Assembly: GCF_000426845.1 (NCBI RefSeq)
Contig: NZ_AUGD01000010.1
Coordinates: 248,001 to 312,000 of the forward strand
Direction: 5' to 3'
DNA: 64,000 nt
Origin: Bradyrhizobium sp. in8p8
Lineage (GTDB): Bacteria > Pseudomonadota > Alphaproteobacteria > Rhizobiales > Xanthobacteraceae
The number at the start of each line of letters is the position of its first letter. Position 1 is the stretch's first letter. The notes under the pieces are model-generated. The model saw only the letters and a list, made by a program, of their open reading frames with translations, was not told the DNA's origin and did no database searches. The translations under genes were made by a program, and so were the position numbers. This document shows positions 43,608-53,524 of this stretch, piece by piece.

Positions 43608-45893
43608 ATGGCGGAGCGGAGCCGGCCAGTGCGCTCCCAGGGAGTCGCCGGGACGTGGCCGGTCGGCCGTGTCGCGCCCGCTGGCGGCTTCGCGCCGGCT
43701 GACCTTGGCCTTTGGCCCGCCATCGCCGAGACGCTGCGCCAATGGGCCCGCGCCGAGGCGGGGCCCGGCCGGTTGTTGCCCTGGGTGCCGGTCGCCTTCG
43801 GGGGCGGGATTGCACTCTACTTCGCCGCGGATCACGAGCCTGTGCTGTGGGTCGTGGCAACGACAGCGGCCGCGCTGATGCTCGGCGCGGTGCTGCTGCG
43901 GCGGAGCCGCCTGTTCGCCCCCGCCATCATGATCGCAGCGGTCGCCGTCGGCTTTGCCGTCGCGACCTGGAAGACCGCGCGCGTCGCTCACACCGTTTTG
44001 GCAAAGCCGCTCTATTCGGTGTCGCTGTCGGGGTTCGTTGAAGCGCGGGACATCCGCGAGCGCACCGATCGTTTCGTGCTGCGCGTCACCGCGATGGAGG
44101 CGCAGCGCAGCGACATCAAGCTCGAGCGCGTGCGTCTTTCGGTTCGGAAGGGAACGGCACCGGAGGTCGGCAGCTTCGTGCAGCTGAAGGCCCGGCTGCT
44201 GCCGCCGATCTCGCCGGTGCGCCCCGGCAGCTATGATTTCTCACGCGACATGTTCTTCCAGGGCATCGGCGCCTCCGGCTTCGTGATGGGCACGATCACG
44301 GCGTCGACGCCGCCGGATGCCGGCGGCTTGCGGCTGCGCTACGCGGCTTTCATGCAGGGCCTGCGCGATGCGATCGACGGGCGCATCCGTGCCACGCTCG
44401 AAGGCGACAACCGAGCGATCGCGACGGCGCTGCTCACCGGCCGGCGTGATGCGATCACCGCGCCCGTCAACGACGCCATGTTCGTCTCGGGGCTGGGCCA
44501 TGTGCTGTCGATCTCCGGCTACCACATGGCGGTCGTCGCCGGCGTCGTATTCTTCGCAGTGCGCGCGCTGCTGGCGTTGATCCCGGGACTGGCGGCCGGC
44601 TTCGCGATCAAGAAGTGGTCGGCGGCAGCGGCGCTGGTTGCGGCTGCGTTCTACCTGCTGCTGTCGGGCGCAGAGGTCGCGACGCAGAGGTCGTTCTTCA
44701 TGACGGCGGTGGTGCTGATCGCCGTGATGGTGGACCGCCGCGCCATCACGTTCAGGACGCTTGCGGTGGCCGCACTGATCGTGCTCGCGGTCGCACCGGA
44801 GGCCCTGGTTCATCCCAGTTTTCAGATGTCATTTGCCGCAACGCTCGGGCTGGTGGCGCTGGTGCAGATCGGCATGCCGAACCTGCTCGCATCGCCCGAT
44901 CATTCCGCAACGGCGCGGATCGCGCTGTGGGGCGGCCGCGAGATCGCGATATTGTTCCTGGCCTCCTTGATCGCCGGGCTTGCCACCACGCCCTATGCCG
45001 CCTTCCACTTCCACCGCGTGACGCCATACGGCGTGCTCGCCAATCTCGGCGCGATGCCGGTGGTCTCGGCGCTGGTGATGCCGGCCGGGCTGTTGGGGCT
45101 GCTCGCGGCGCCGTTCGGGCTCGACGGCGTGTTCTGGTGGCTGATGGGGATCGGCATCGACTGGATGGTCGCGGTCTCGCGCTGGGTGGCGGCATTGCCC
45201 GGCGCGGTCGGCCGCATTCCCGCGTTCGGGATCGCGCCGCTGATCGCGGCGAGCCTCGGGATCATCGTGATGGGCCTGTTGCGCACGCCCTTGCGCTGGT
45301 CCGGTGCGCTGGTGCTGTTTGCCGCGATCATCTGGGGGCTGTCGGTGCGACAGCCCGATATCCTGATCGCCGGGGACGGCGCGAGCGTCGCCGTGCGGGG
45401 CAGGGACGGGCATCTGCATGTGATCCGCGCGAGCAGGGATGGCTTCCTGCTCAAGCAATGGCTGGCTGCCGACGGCGATCCCCGCGACGCCGGCAGTGCC
45501 TCGCTGGCCGACGGTGTGTCTTGCGACGCGTCCGGCTGCGTCACGGCCTTGGCTGACGGGCGCTTGGTCGCGCTTTCTCTCCGCATCGACGCGCTGGCGG
45601 ACGATTGCAGCCGCGCCGCGCTGGTGGTGACGGCGCGGCCCGTGCCCCCTGATTGCGCGGCGATGGTCATCGACCGGCCGCGTCTGGCCAGTCAGGGTGC
45701 ACTGGCTCTGACGCGGAGCGGCGAAGGCTTCTCGGTTCAGGCCGTGAGGGCGCGCAGCGCAAGCCGCCCCTGGTTGCCGGCGGGCGCCGGCGAGGGAGAC
45801 TTCGACGGCAGCCTCGCGCCGAAGACGGCACTGCCCCGCAATCGGGACGCAACGCCATCGGATGCCGACTTGCAGGCTGACGATGGAGGATAG
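43608..45893 (+). CDS. comEC: ComEC/Rec2-family membrane protein
   Basis: Large inner-membrane protein, 761 residues, of the competence family that forms the DNA-uptake channel in transformable bacteria. It has an N-terminal DUF4131 soluble part between membrane segments, then the Competence domain (GLGHVLSISGYHMAVVAGVVF; HPSFQMSFAATLGLVALVQI) with about ten helices. The C-terminal region (from about residue 590, ILIAGDGASVAVRGRDG) corresponds to the metallo-beta-lactamase-like domain but lacks its HxHxDH metal motif. A hairpin terminator follows. Confidence 0.9.
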   Translation: MAERSRPVRSQGVAGTWPVGRVAPAGGFAPADLGLWPAIAETLRQWARAEAGPGRLLPWVPVAFGGGIALYFAADHEPVLWVVATTAAALMLGAVLLRRSRLFAPAIMIAAVAVGFAVATWKTARVAHTVLAKPLYSVSLSGFVEARDIRERTDRFVLRVTAMEAQRSDIKLERVRLSVRKGTAPEVGSFVQLKARLLPPISPVRPGSYDFSRDMFFQGIGASGFVMGTITASTPPDAGGLRLRYAAFMQGLRDAIDGRIRATLEGDNRAIATALLTGRRDAITAPVNDAMFVSGLGHVLSISGYHMAVVAGVVFFAVRALLALIPGLAAGFAIKKWSAAAALVAAAFYLLLSGAEVATQRSFFMTAVVLIAVMVDRRAITFRTLAVAALIVLAVAPEALVHPSFQMSFAATLGLVALVQIGMPNLLASPDHSATARIALWGGREIAILFLASLIAGLATTPYAAFHFHRVTPYGVLANLGAMPVVSALVMPAGLLGLLAAPFGLDGVFWWLMGIGIDWMVAVSRWVAALPGAVGRIPAFGIAPLIAASLGIIVMGLLRTPLRWSGALVLFAAIIWGLSVRQPDILIAGDGASVAVRGRDGHLHVIRASRDGFLLKQWLAADGDPRDAGSASLADGVSCDASGCVTALADGRLVALSLRIDALADDCSRAALVVTARPVPPDCAAMVIDRPRLASQGALALTRSGEGFSVQAVRARSASRPWLPAGAGEGDFDGSLAPKTALPRNRDATPSDADLQADDGG

Positions 45894-45938
45894 ACGGGAC
45901 CAGGCGAACCGACGGGCTTCCATGAACGCACCCATACC

Positions 45939-45970
45939 ATCTCGCCGGCCGCGGCCGGCGATGGCATTTT
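45939..45970 (+). terminator. Candidate terminator after comEC
   Basis: GC-rich inverted repeat with core CGCCGGCC-GC-GGCCGGCG, extended by CCAT/ATGG with a two-base bulge, followed by CATTTTG. It lies about 50 nt after the comEC stop. It sits between two convergent genes (comEC and the 144-residue protein), so it may serve both. Confidence 0.6.
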
Positions 45971-46007
45971 GATCCTGGTTCTCGACCTCTCGGTCGGGAC
46001 GACGGCT

Positions 46008-46442
46008 TCAGTCGATCGACAGGCGGGTGATCGTCGACCGGGTCCCGGCGGCGATCTGCGGCTTGTGCTCGCGCTCGCCAATTGTCTGGGTCACCGGCAG
46101 CTGCAGCACGGTCGCGCGCTGGCCTTCGACCAGCTGTGTCACCAGCACGGACTTGCCGTCCGGGAATTCGATCGCGTCATGATGGCGATCGGGAATGTGC
46201 GGGTCGATCTTGCCGAACTTGCCGACGCGGGAGTTGACGGTGCGCGTCCAGATCCAGCGATTATCGTAACGGACGTTGTCGGCAAAAGCGAGCTCGGTGC
46301 CCGGCAGCAGGCAGACTGCGACGGAGAGATCGGCTTCAGACGCGAAGCCGCGCGTTGAGGTGCCGCGGAACGTTGTCGTGACGATGGTCTCGCCGACTTC
46401 GGCCGGGCGCGTCGCGATGGCATGCAGGCTGTAGTCACACAT
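46008..46442 (-). CDS. Conserved hypothetical protein, 144 residues
   Basis: A soluble-looking protein starting MCDYSLHAIATRPAEVGETI and containing CLLPGTELAFADNVRY and FGKIDPHIPDRHHDAIEFPD. A good ribosome-binding site (GAGGAG, about 8 nt before the ATG) decides the start; the frame is open a little further. No signal peptide, membrane segment or known motif is visible. I recognise it as the type of small conserved protein common in Bradyrhizobium but cannot assign a function. Confidence 0.7.
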   Translation of the reverse strand: MCDYSLHAIATRPAEVGETIVTTTFRGTSTRGFASEADLSVAVCLLPGTELAFADNVRYDNRWIWTRTVNSRVGKFGKIDPHIPDRHHDAIEFPDGKSVLVTQLVEGQRATVLQLPVTQTIGEREHKPQIAAGTRSTITRLSID

Positions 46443-46885
46443 CGGGTGCTCCTCATGTGAAGATGACCCGCACCTCTTTGAGGCGCAGGCCTCCAACAGG
46501 GTGGAAGCACGCAACGCTCTGCTTCGTTGTAGGCAAATCTGCGGCTGCGTCCGCAGGCCGCGATCACATTATCTTTCCCCAATCCAATAGGAACAAAGCT
46601 CGCTTCGGAGCATTTTCGGCAGCCGCATACGATTGCTCTGCAGACGATGCGGCGATCGTGCAACAGCCACACGACGCCGATGCTGCCATCAGCGCTGCTG
46701 CGCTTCCGCTCAAAGCGAACCGACGCGCGGTCGTCGCTTTGAATCGGCGGGCGGCGATGCTGCTCGCAAGCAAGCCTGAGACATCGCGCGGGAGAAAAAG
46801 GGGCCGGATAATCTGCGCAGAACCAGAAAACCATCCAGCCGGAGCGATCTTCATCCGCGCCACAAAGCTCGGACGCTGGATCCGC
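46443..46885. other. Intergenic region downstream of lexA
   Basis: A 443-bp gap. Overlapping minus-strand frames (46564-46863 and 46139-46834) are open but contain repetitive Ala/Ser/Arg composition typical of shadow frames, with no family resemblance. No gene is called. Confidence 0.4.
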
Positions 46886-47587
46886 TCAGTACTTCCGGTA
46901 AAGCCCGATCAGCTTGCCCTGAATTTTCACGCGGTTCGGCGGCAGGATGCGGACCTCGTAGGCGGCATTGGCAGGCTCGAGCGCAATCGAGGCACCGCGG
47001 CGGCGGAAGCGCTTGAGCGTGGCCTCCTCGTCATCGATCAGCGCCACCACGATGTCACCGGTATTGGCACTCTCGTTGCGCTGGATCAGAGCCATGTCGC
47101 CGTCGAGGATGCCGGCCTCGACCATCGAATCGCCGCGTACCTCGAGCGCATAATGCTCGCCTGAGCCGAGCATGTCAGGCGGCACGCTGATGGTGTGGCT
47201 CCGGGTCTGCAACGCCTCGATCGGCGTGCCGGCTGCGATGCGCCCCATCACGGGCACCGCAACGGGACGCTCGCCTTCGTCCGCAGGCGGGCTGGACGTG
47301 GGGCGTATCCTCCCGAGATTGCCCTCGATGACGCTAGGCGTGAAGCCGCGGCGGCTGCCGGCAGCGGCCTGGAGCTCCGGCAGCTTGATCACCTCGATGG
47401 CACGGGCCCGGTTTGGCAGGCGGCGGATGAAGCCGCGTTCCTCGAGCGCCGTGATCAGGCGATGGATGCCTGACTTCGAGCGCAGGTCGAGCGCATCCTT
47501 CATCTCATCGAAGGATGGCGGCACGCCGCTCTCCTTCAGACGTTCGCTGATGAACCGCAGAAGCTCGTATTGTTTGCGCGTCAACAT
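46886..47587 (-). CDS. lexA: SOS repressor LexA
   Basis: Represses SOS genes and cleaves itself when RecA is activated by DNA damage. From the ATG ending at 47587 it has 233 residues: an N-terminal winged helix (LTRKQYELLRFISERLKES; LRSKSGIHRLITALEERGF), a cleavage bond Ala119-Gly120 in GRIAAGTP, and the Ser154/Lys192 dyad in GDSMVEAG and EATLKRF. The frame is open upstream to 47683, but family members start MLTRKQYELL. An SOS box lies about 100 bp upstream, so the gene is autoregulated. moeA is the upstream neighbour on the same strand. Confidence 0.97.
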   Translation of the reverse strand: MLTRKQYELLRFISERLKESGVPPSFDEMKDALDLRSKSGIHRLITALEERGFIRRLPNRARAIEVIKLPELQAAAGSRRGFTPSVIEGNLGRIRPTSSPPADEGERPVAVPVMGRIAAGTPIEALQTRSHTISVPPDMLGSGEHYALEVRGDSMVEAGILDGDMALIQRNESANTGDIVVALIDDEEATLKRFRRRGASIALEPANAAYEVRILPPNRVKIQGKLIGLYRKY

Positions 47588-47688
47588 CTCGACCAAAGTC
47601 CCCCGGTTGATGTCGTTCGATTCCGAGACGATGAATTTCGGCGATAAGGCCGCTACATCTCGAAACAAATCATGAACGGACACTATAT

Positions 47689-47703
47689 GTTCGATATGTG
47701 TTC
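47689..47703 (-). promoter_or_regulatory. LexA (SOS) box of lexA
   Basis: GTTC-N7-GTTC (as written on the plus strand) at 47689-47703, a perfect match to the alphaproteobacterial LexA recognition site, located between moeA and lexA and about 100 bp before the lexA start. It indicates negative autoregulation. Confidence 0.9.
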
Positions 47704-47764
47704 CGCAACTGCTTAATTTACGGTGAACGGGGCGGAGTTCGCGGAATGCGTGTGGCCCTGCAGC

Positions 47765-48976
47765 TCAGACCGGAAGCCGCAGCACCTCGCATGGCGTGCC
47801 GGCTTCGGCCTTCGGCGCGAACGGTGCGCGCACGAGAAGTACCTGTGCCGCAGCAAGATTCGCAAGCAGCGAGGAGTCCTGATGGCTCACGGGAACGGCA
47901 ACGAGCGCGCCGTCGTCGCGCAGCTCCAGGCGTGCGCGCAGATAATCCTCGCGCTGGTCATTGGCACCGAGGTCGCGACCCAGCACGGCGCGCTCGCGCT
48001 GATGATGAATCATTGAGCGGCCCGATAGCGCACGAATCAGCGGCACCATGAACAGGAAGGCGCACACGTAAGATGATACGGGATTGCCGGGCAGGCCGAT
48101 CACGCGCATCGCGCCGAGCCGGCCGTGCATCATCGGCTTGCCGGGCCGAATCGCGATCTTCCAGAACGCCATCGAGATGCCTTCGTCCCTCAGCGCCTGC
48201 TGGACCAGGTCGTGGTCGCCGACCGACGCTCCACCGGTGGTGATCAGGATGTCGGCACCGCTCTCGCGGGCGCGGCGGATGCCGGCGGACGTGGACTTCA
48301 GCGTATCGGCGGCAACGCCGAGATCGATGGTCTCGGCGCCCTCGCTGCGCGCGAGCGCGTGCAGGGCGTAGCCGTTGGAATAGACGATCTGGCCGGGACC
48401 GGGCGAACTGCCCGGCGCAACCAGTTCGTCGCCGGTGGCAAGGATCGCGACCTTCGGACGGCGGCAGACGGCGAGCTGCGGGTGATTCATCGCCGCGGCC
48501 AGCGCCAGATCGCGCTCGGTGAGGCGGGTTCCCTTGCGCAGCAGCACATCGCCCTCGCGGAAGTCGACGCCGGCGGGGCGGATGTGCCGGCCGGGAACCG
48601 CGGCCTCCTTGATCGTGATGAGCTTTCCTTGGGCGATCGTGTCCTCCTGGATCACAACCGCGTCGGCGCCATCGGGAACGACGCCGCCCGTGAAGATTCG
48701 TACGGCTTCGCCGGCGCCGACCCTTCCAGCGAACGGACGGCCCGCTGCGACCTCGCCCGTTACCGTCAGCCTGGAATCGATCGTGGCCGCATCGGCCGCC
48801 CGCACTGCGTAACCGTCCATCGCCGACATCGCCTCAGGCGGTTGCGTGCGCCGCGCCGCGACGTCGCGCGCGAGCACGCGATGGTAGGCCCCCTCGAGGG
48901 AAACCGTTTCTTCGGCCAGCGGCTCGGCCCCGGCCAGCACCGCCGCGAGCGCGTCAGAAACCGGCATCAGGGCCAC
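47765..48976 (-). CDS. moeA: Molybdopterin molybdenumtransferase MoeA
   Basis: Inserts molybdenum into molybdopterin in molybdenum-cofactor synthesis. The 403-residue protein has SAMDGYAVRAADA, the MPT-binding TGDELVAPG, TTGGASVGDHDLVQQAL and GLPGNPVSSYVCAFLF. I chose the GTG ending at 48976 (an AGGAG lies 9 nt upstream, and the resulting N-terminus ALMPVSDALAAVLAG is typical); the frame is open to 49045. In many alphaproteobacteria moaC lies directly upstream of moeA; here moaC is about 9 kb away. Confidence 0.95.
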   Translation of the reverse strand: MALMPVSDALAAVLAGAEPLAEETVSLEGAYHRVLARDVAARRTQPPEAMSAMDGYAVRAADAATIDSRLTVTGEVAAGRPFAGRVGAGEAVRIFTGGVVPDGADAVVIQEDTIAQGKLITIKEAAVPGRHIRPAGVDFREGDVLLRKGTRLTERDLALAAAMNHPQLAVCRRPKVAILATGDELVAPGSSPGPGQIVYSNGYALHALARSEGAETIDLGVAADTLKSTSAGIRRARESGADILITTGGASVGDHDLVQQALRDEGISMAFWKIAIRPGKPMMHGRLGAMRVIGLPGNPVSSYVCAFLFMVPLIRALSGRSMIHHQRERAVLGRDLGANDQREDYLRARLELRDDGALVAVPVSHQDSSLLANLAAAQVLLVRAPFAPKAEAGTPCEVLRLPV

Positions 48977-49182
48977 GGGCGGAAACTCCTGCTGAGCAGA
49001 TCGCAAATGCGGCGAGAGTTCTAGCGGAGTGCGAACGCGAGGCAAAGCGGGAAGCAGGATGATTTATCCTGCGTCATCAATGAGGCTCAACTCCGCCTGG
49101 GCATGGTCCGGAAGGTGAGACAGACCGGCATGAGGATGGCCATGGCGAGCACGAGAAGAACGAGCGCCGCGGCCAACGTCGG

Positions 49183-49389
49183 TCAACTTCCGCTTGGTCG
49201 GCCCCAGCCGTCGTTCGAGGCGACGTCGGGCGCTTTGGGGCCTTGATCCTTGTCTGGCAGAGGGTCGGCCTGGGACTTCAGGTCGGCGGCCTTGCTGATC
49301 AGCTTGGCGGAAAGTTCAGAATCCGAGGTGGTTCTGGCGAATTCAAGCAGCAGAGAAGCCTGCCTGGTGAGATAGGTTTTGCCCAGCAC
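49183..49389 (-). CDS. Small conserved hypothetical protein, 68 residues
   Basis: Starts at GTG and reads LGKTYLTRQASLLLEFARTT, then SAKLISKAADLKSQADPLPD; it is predicted soluble and helical. Small proteins of this pattern are common in Bradyrhizobium but have no assigned role. A 26-bp perfect palindrome lies 24 nt upstream of its start and two identical 11-bp palindromes lie further upstream, suggesting a regulated promoter. Confidence 0.65.
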   Translation of the reverse strand: MLGKTYLTRQASLLLEFARTTSDSELSAKLISKAADLKSQADPLPDKDQGPKAPDVASNDGWGRPSGS

Positions 49390-49412
49390 GTGGATAAGTC
49401 CAATGTAGAAGT

Positions 49413-49438
49413 CCCAACGGACTCATGAGTCCGTTGGG
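49413..49438. repeat. Perfect 26-bp palindrome
   Basis: CCCAACGGACTCA followed by its exact reverse complement, with no spacer. It lies 24 nt upstream of the GTG start of the 68-residue protein. As DNA it could be an operator for a dimeric regulator. As RNA it would hairpin without a T-tract, so it is not an obvious terminator. Confidence 0.8.
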
Positions 49439-49447
49439 TGGTATTCT

Positions 49448-49519
49448 GTTCCGGGAACTCCGTATAAAAATGCACAAAGGCCTCGGGTTCCTGAGCTGCG
49501 CCAATCCAGTTCCGGGAAC
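49448..49519. repeat. Two identical 11-bp palindromes GTTCCGGGAAC
   Basis: Exact copies at 49448-49458 and 49509-49519, start to start 61 bp (close to six helical turns). They lie between the 68-residue protein gene and the HAD phosphatase gene, and read the same on both strands. Confidence 0.75.
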
Positions 49520-49544
49520 CGTGTCGTGACGCCTGCAAGGGGTT

Positions 49545-50168
49545 TCAGATACCCAAGGCCCTCAATGCGTTGCCGACATCGCGCGGCGACGTCACATGGA
49601 CGGCGGTCAGGCCGCGCGCCCGTGCGCCTTCGATATTCTCTGCCAGATCATCGAAGAACACAATGCGCTCCGCCGGCACGCCGATCGCCGCCACGACGTG
49701 ATCGAATGCCTCGGCATCCGGTTTGCGCAGGCCGATGCTGGACGACAAATACAGTTCGCGGAAATGGCCGAGCACGCTGGCATATTCCTTCGAGAAATAG
49801 TCCACATGCGGCCGATTGGTGTTGGAAAAGGCATAGAGCGGCATCAGTTTCGCCGCGCGCGGCAGCAGCTCGGCGATGTCAGGCATCTCCCCGGCGAAGA
49901 TCGCGTTCCAGCCTTCCAGGAATTGCGCGTCCGAGATGCCGATTCCGAGTGAAGCACGCAGCGAGGCGAAATAGTCCTCGTCACTGATCTTCCCGATCTC
50001 GTGCAGCCGGTAGGCCTCGTCGCGCACATAGCGCGCGACGATGGCCTCCGGCTGGCAACCGGCATGCCCTGCCCAGCAGGCGATCGCCTTGGAGAAGTCG
50101 ATGTCGAGCACCACGCGCCCGAGGTCGAACAGAAGCGCATCCGCGCTGCCGGGAGAGAGCGATGTCAT
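49545..50168 (-). CDS. HAD-superfamily hydrolase (YihX-like)
   Basis: A 207-residue phosphatase-type HAD protein. Motif I reads LLFDLGRVVLDIDFSKA, motif II YAFSNTNRPH, motif III includes the lysine in GLRKPDAEAFDHV, and motif IV is IVFFDDLAENIEGARARG. The DLG form of motif I and DIDF afterwards resemble E. coli YihX (glucose-1-phosphatase-like). The substrate is not determined by sequence. It lies 29 nt after the alpha-hydroxyacid dehydrogenase gene on the same strand and may be cotranscribed with it. Confidence 0.88.
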   Translation of the reverse strand: MTSLSPGSADALLFDLGRVVLDIDFSKAIACWAGHAGCQPEAIVARYVRDEAYRLHEIGKISDEDYFASLRASLGIGISDAQFLEGWNAIFAGEMPDIAELLPRAAKLMPLYAFSNTNRPHVDYFSKEYASVLGHFRELYLSSSIGLRKPDAEAFDHVVAAIGVPAERIVFFDDLAENIEGARARGLTAVHVTSPRDVGNALRALGI

Positions 50169-50197
50169 TGCTTCCTTCTGACGTCAGTATTGGCAGG

Positions 50198-51331
50198 TCA
50201 GTAGCGATAGGGCTCATGGTCGAACAGCGGGAACGCGCTGAACACGCTCGGCGCGTTGGTGGCGGTTGCCGGATGCAGGCAGGACTTGTCCACCTCGGCG
50301 AACGAGGTGGCGCCCAACAGGCCAAGGCAGCGCAGCACCTCGTCCTCAAGCAGCTCCAGCATCCGTGCGACTCCGGCTTCGCCTGCCGCCGCCAGCGCCC
50401 AGCATTGCAACCGCCCGATGCCGACGAGGTCCGCGCCCGCAGCGATCGCCTTGACGATGTCGGTGCCGCGACCGAAACCGCCGTCGACCATGATCTTGGC
50501 GCGGCCCTTCACGGCATCGACGATCTCGGGCAGCACATGCATGGCACCGCGGCCGTGGTCGAGTTGGCGGCCGCCATGGTTGGAGACGTAAATCCAGTCC
50601 ACGCCATGATCGAGTGCGATCAGCGCGTCCTCTGCCGTGGCGATGCCCTTCAGAATCAGTGGTATCTCGAATTTGTCCTTGATCATCTTGACCGTCCGCC
50701 ATTCCAGGCCCTTCTGGAAATCGCCCCCTGTGGCGCGCAGGCGGCTCTCGCGAACGTAGCGCTTGGCGATGTCGCGTTCACGACGGCTGTAATGGGCGGT
50801 GTCAACGGTCAGGCAGAAGGCCGCATAGGCGTTCTTCTCGGCCCGGCTGACGACATCGGCGACGACGGCATCGTCGCCGCGGACATAGAGCTGATAAAGC
50901 CGTAGCGCATCGGGCGCGGATTCGGCGGTCTTTTCCAGTCCTGGTTCGGATACCGAGCTCAGCATGTGCGCCGCACCGAAAGCGCCGGCGGCGCGCGCCA
51001 CGCTTGCCGCGCCATCCGGATCGAAGATCTCGAGGGCACCGACGGGAGCGAGCACGACCGGCAAGCGCATCCTGCGGCCGAACTGATCGACCCCGCCGTC
51101 GACCTTGCGGACGTCGCGCAGCACGCGCGGGCGGAAGGCGATCTCGTCCAGAGCCATGCGGTTGCGGCGCATCGTGGTTTCGGTCTCGGCGGCGCCGACG
51201 ATGTAGTCCCAGGCATTCTGGTTGAGGTTGGCGCGCGCTTTCCGGATGAACTCGTGCAGGTTCTGGAACGGCTCGTTGCTGGCACCGAGCTCGACGTTCC
51301 GGTCCGGCTGGATGCGGGGCGCTTCGTTCAT
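50198..51331 (-). CDS. FMN-dependent alpha-hydroxyacid dehydrogenase/oxidase
   Basis: A 377-residue TIM-barrel flavoenzyme oxidising an alpha-hydroxyacid such as lactate, glycolate or mandelate. It has the flavin-binding LILKGIATAEDALIALDHG (active Lys), the catalytic His and Arg in VSNHGGRQLDHG, and DGGFGRGTDIVKAIAAGADLV. The ATG ending at 51331 has GGAGG 7 nt upstream and gives the usual N-terminus; the frame is open to 51367. No membrane-anchoring loop is obvious. The exact substrate cannot be assigned. Confidence 0.9.
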   Translation of the reverse strand: MNEAPRIQPDRNVELGASNEPFQNLHEFIRKARANLNQNAWDYIVGAAETETTMRRNRMALDEIAFRPRVLRDVRKVDGGVDQFGRRMRLPVVLAPVGALEIFDPDGAASVARAAGAFGAAHMLSSVSEPGLEKTAESAPDALRLYQLYVRGDDAVVADVVSRAEKNAYAAFCLTVDTAHYSRRERDIAKRYVRESRLRATGGDFQKGLEWRTVKMIKDKFEIPLILKGIATAEDALIALDHGVDWIYVSNHGGRQLDHGRGAMHVLPEIVDAVKGRAKIMVDGGFGRGTDIVKAIAAGADLVGIGRLQCWALAAAGEAGVARMLELLEDEVLRCLGLLGATSFAEVDKSCLHPATATNAPSVFSAFPLFDHEPYRY

Positions 51332-51634
51332 TGTTATCCTCCCGAGAATTTGAAGCCTTATCGTCATCGCCTATCGCGTCCGGGCCTCCCAAACCATCGT
51401 AAAATCGCATAGCTGCGAGGCGCGGCGGGCCGACCGGTTTGCGCTTTCCGCGCAACAACCGGGACGTTGCCAAAAGTTTAGTCCAAGGCGAAGGGATTTC
51501 GTCGGCATACCCGCCAACGTGGCATCCCGGCCTTGAAGAAACCGGAATGGTATTGTGAGAAGCGGGCTGGATCGCCATTTGTATGGCGCCTCCTCAGCTC
51601 CAAGAGAACCGCCAAGCAAAAGGCACCCTCATCC

Positions 51635-52972
<1,338 letters not shown>

Positions 52973-53085
52973 TCTGATGACCTCAGACTTAGATCTTGAT
53001 CGCCCGGGAGTGGATGTCCGCTTCCGGGCGAATTTGTTCGGGCGCTGTCTCCGCGTCGACGTCAGCCCCTCGGTCTCGCCGAAGC

Positions 53086-53522
53086 CTAACCGGCCTCGCG
53101 GCGGCGGCTCTCGCTGCCTTCGCGCCGGGCGAGCCGGCTGCGGTGCAGCGCGAACAGCTCCAGCACCTTGTCGGCGGGCCTGGCGGCGCTGAACAGATAG
53201 CCCTGCATCTCCGAGCAGCCGAGCGTGCGCAGCAGGCGCTGCTGCTCCTCGGTCTCGACGCCCTCGGCCGTGGTGGTCATGCGGCGGGCAGTCGCCAGAT
53301 TGACGACGGCCTGTACGATGCTGGCCGAGCCGTCGGGGCGGGCGATGTCGTCGACGAAGCAGCGATCGATCTTGATCTTGTCGAACGGGAAGCGGTGCAG
53401 ATAGCTCAGCGACGAGTAGCCGGTGCCGAAATCGTCGAGCGCGATCCGCACCCCGATGGCGTGGAGCTGGTGCAGGATCGCGAGCGCGGCATCGTCGTCG
53501 CGGATCAGGACCGCCTCCGTGA
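53086..53522 (-). pseudogene. Detached 3' end of an EAL-domain gene (repeat copy A)
   Basis: A 437-bp segment encoding the last 145 residues of an EAL domain, including ALDDFGTGYSSLSYLHRFP, KIDRCFVDDIAR and TTAEGVETEEQQ, and ending RREAG and stop. It aligns without gaps to 55011-55447, the end of the intact GGDEF-EAL gene, with about 22 mismatches by eye, mostly at third codon positions. Beyond 53522 the homology stops abruptly. It has no start or N-terminal part, so it is a relic. Confidence 0.85.
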
Positions 53523-53524
53523 CG

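Noticed and set aside
46457..47164. A 235-codon plus-strand frame overlapping lexA
   Set aside because: Lies antisense to lexA, which is certain; no supporting features.
49072..49182. A hydrophobic minus-strand stretch (LAAALVLLVLAMAILMPV) upstream of moeA
   Set aside because: It reads like one membrane helix but only has a TTG start and no ribosome-binding site; too weak to call a gene.
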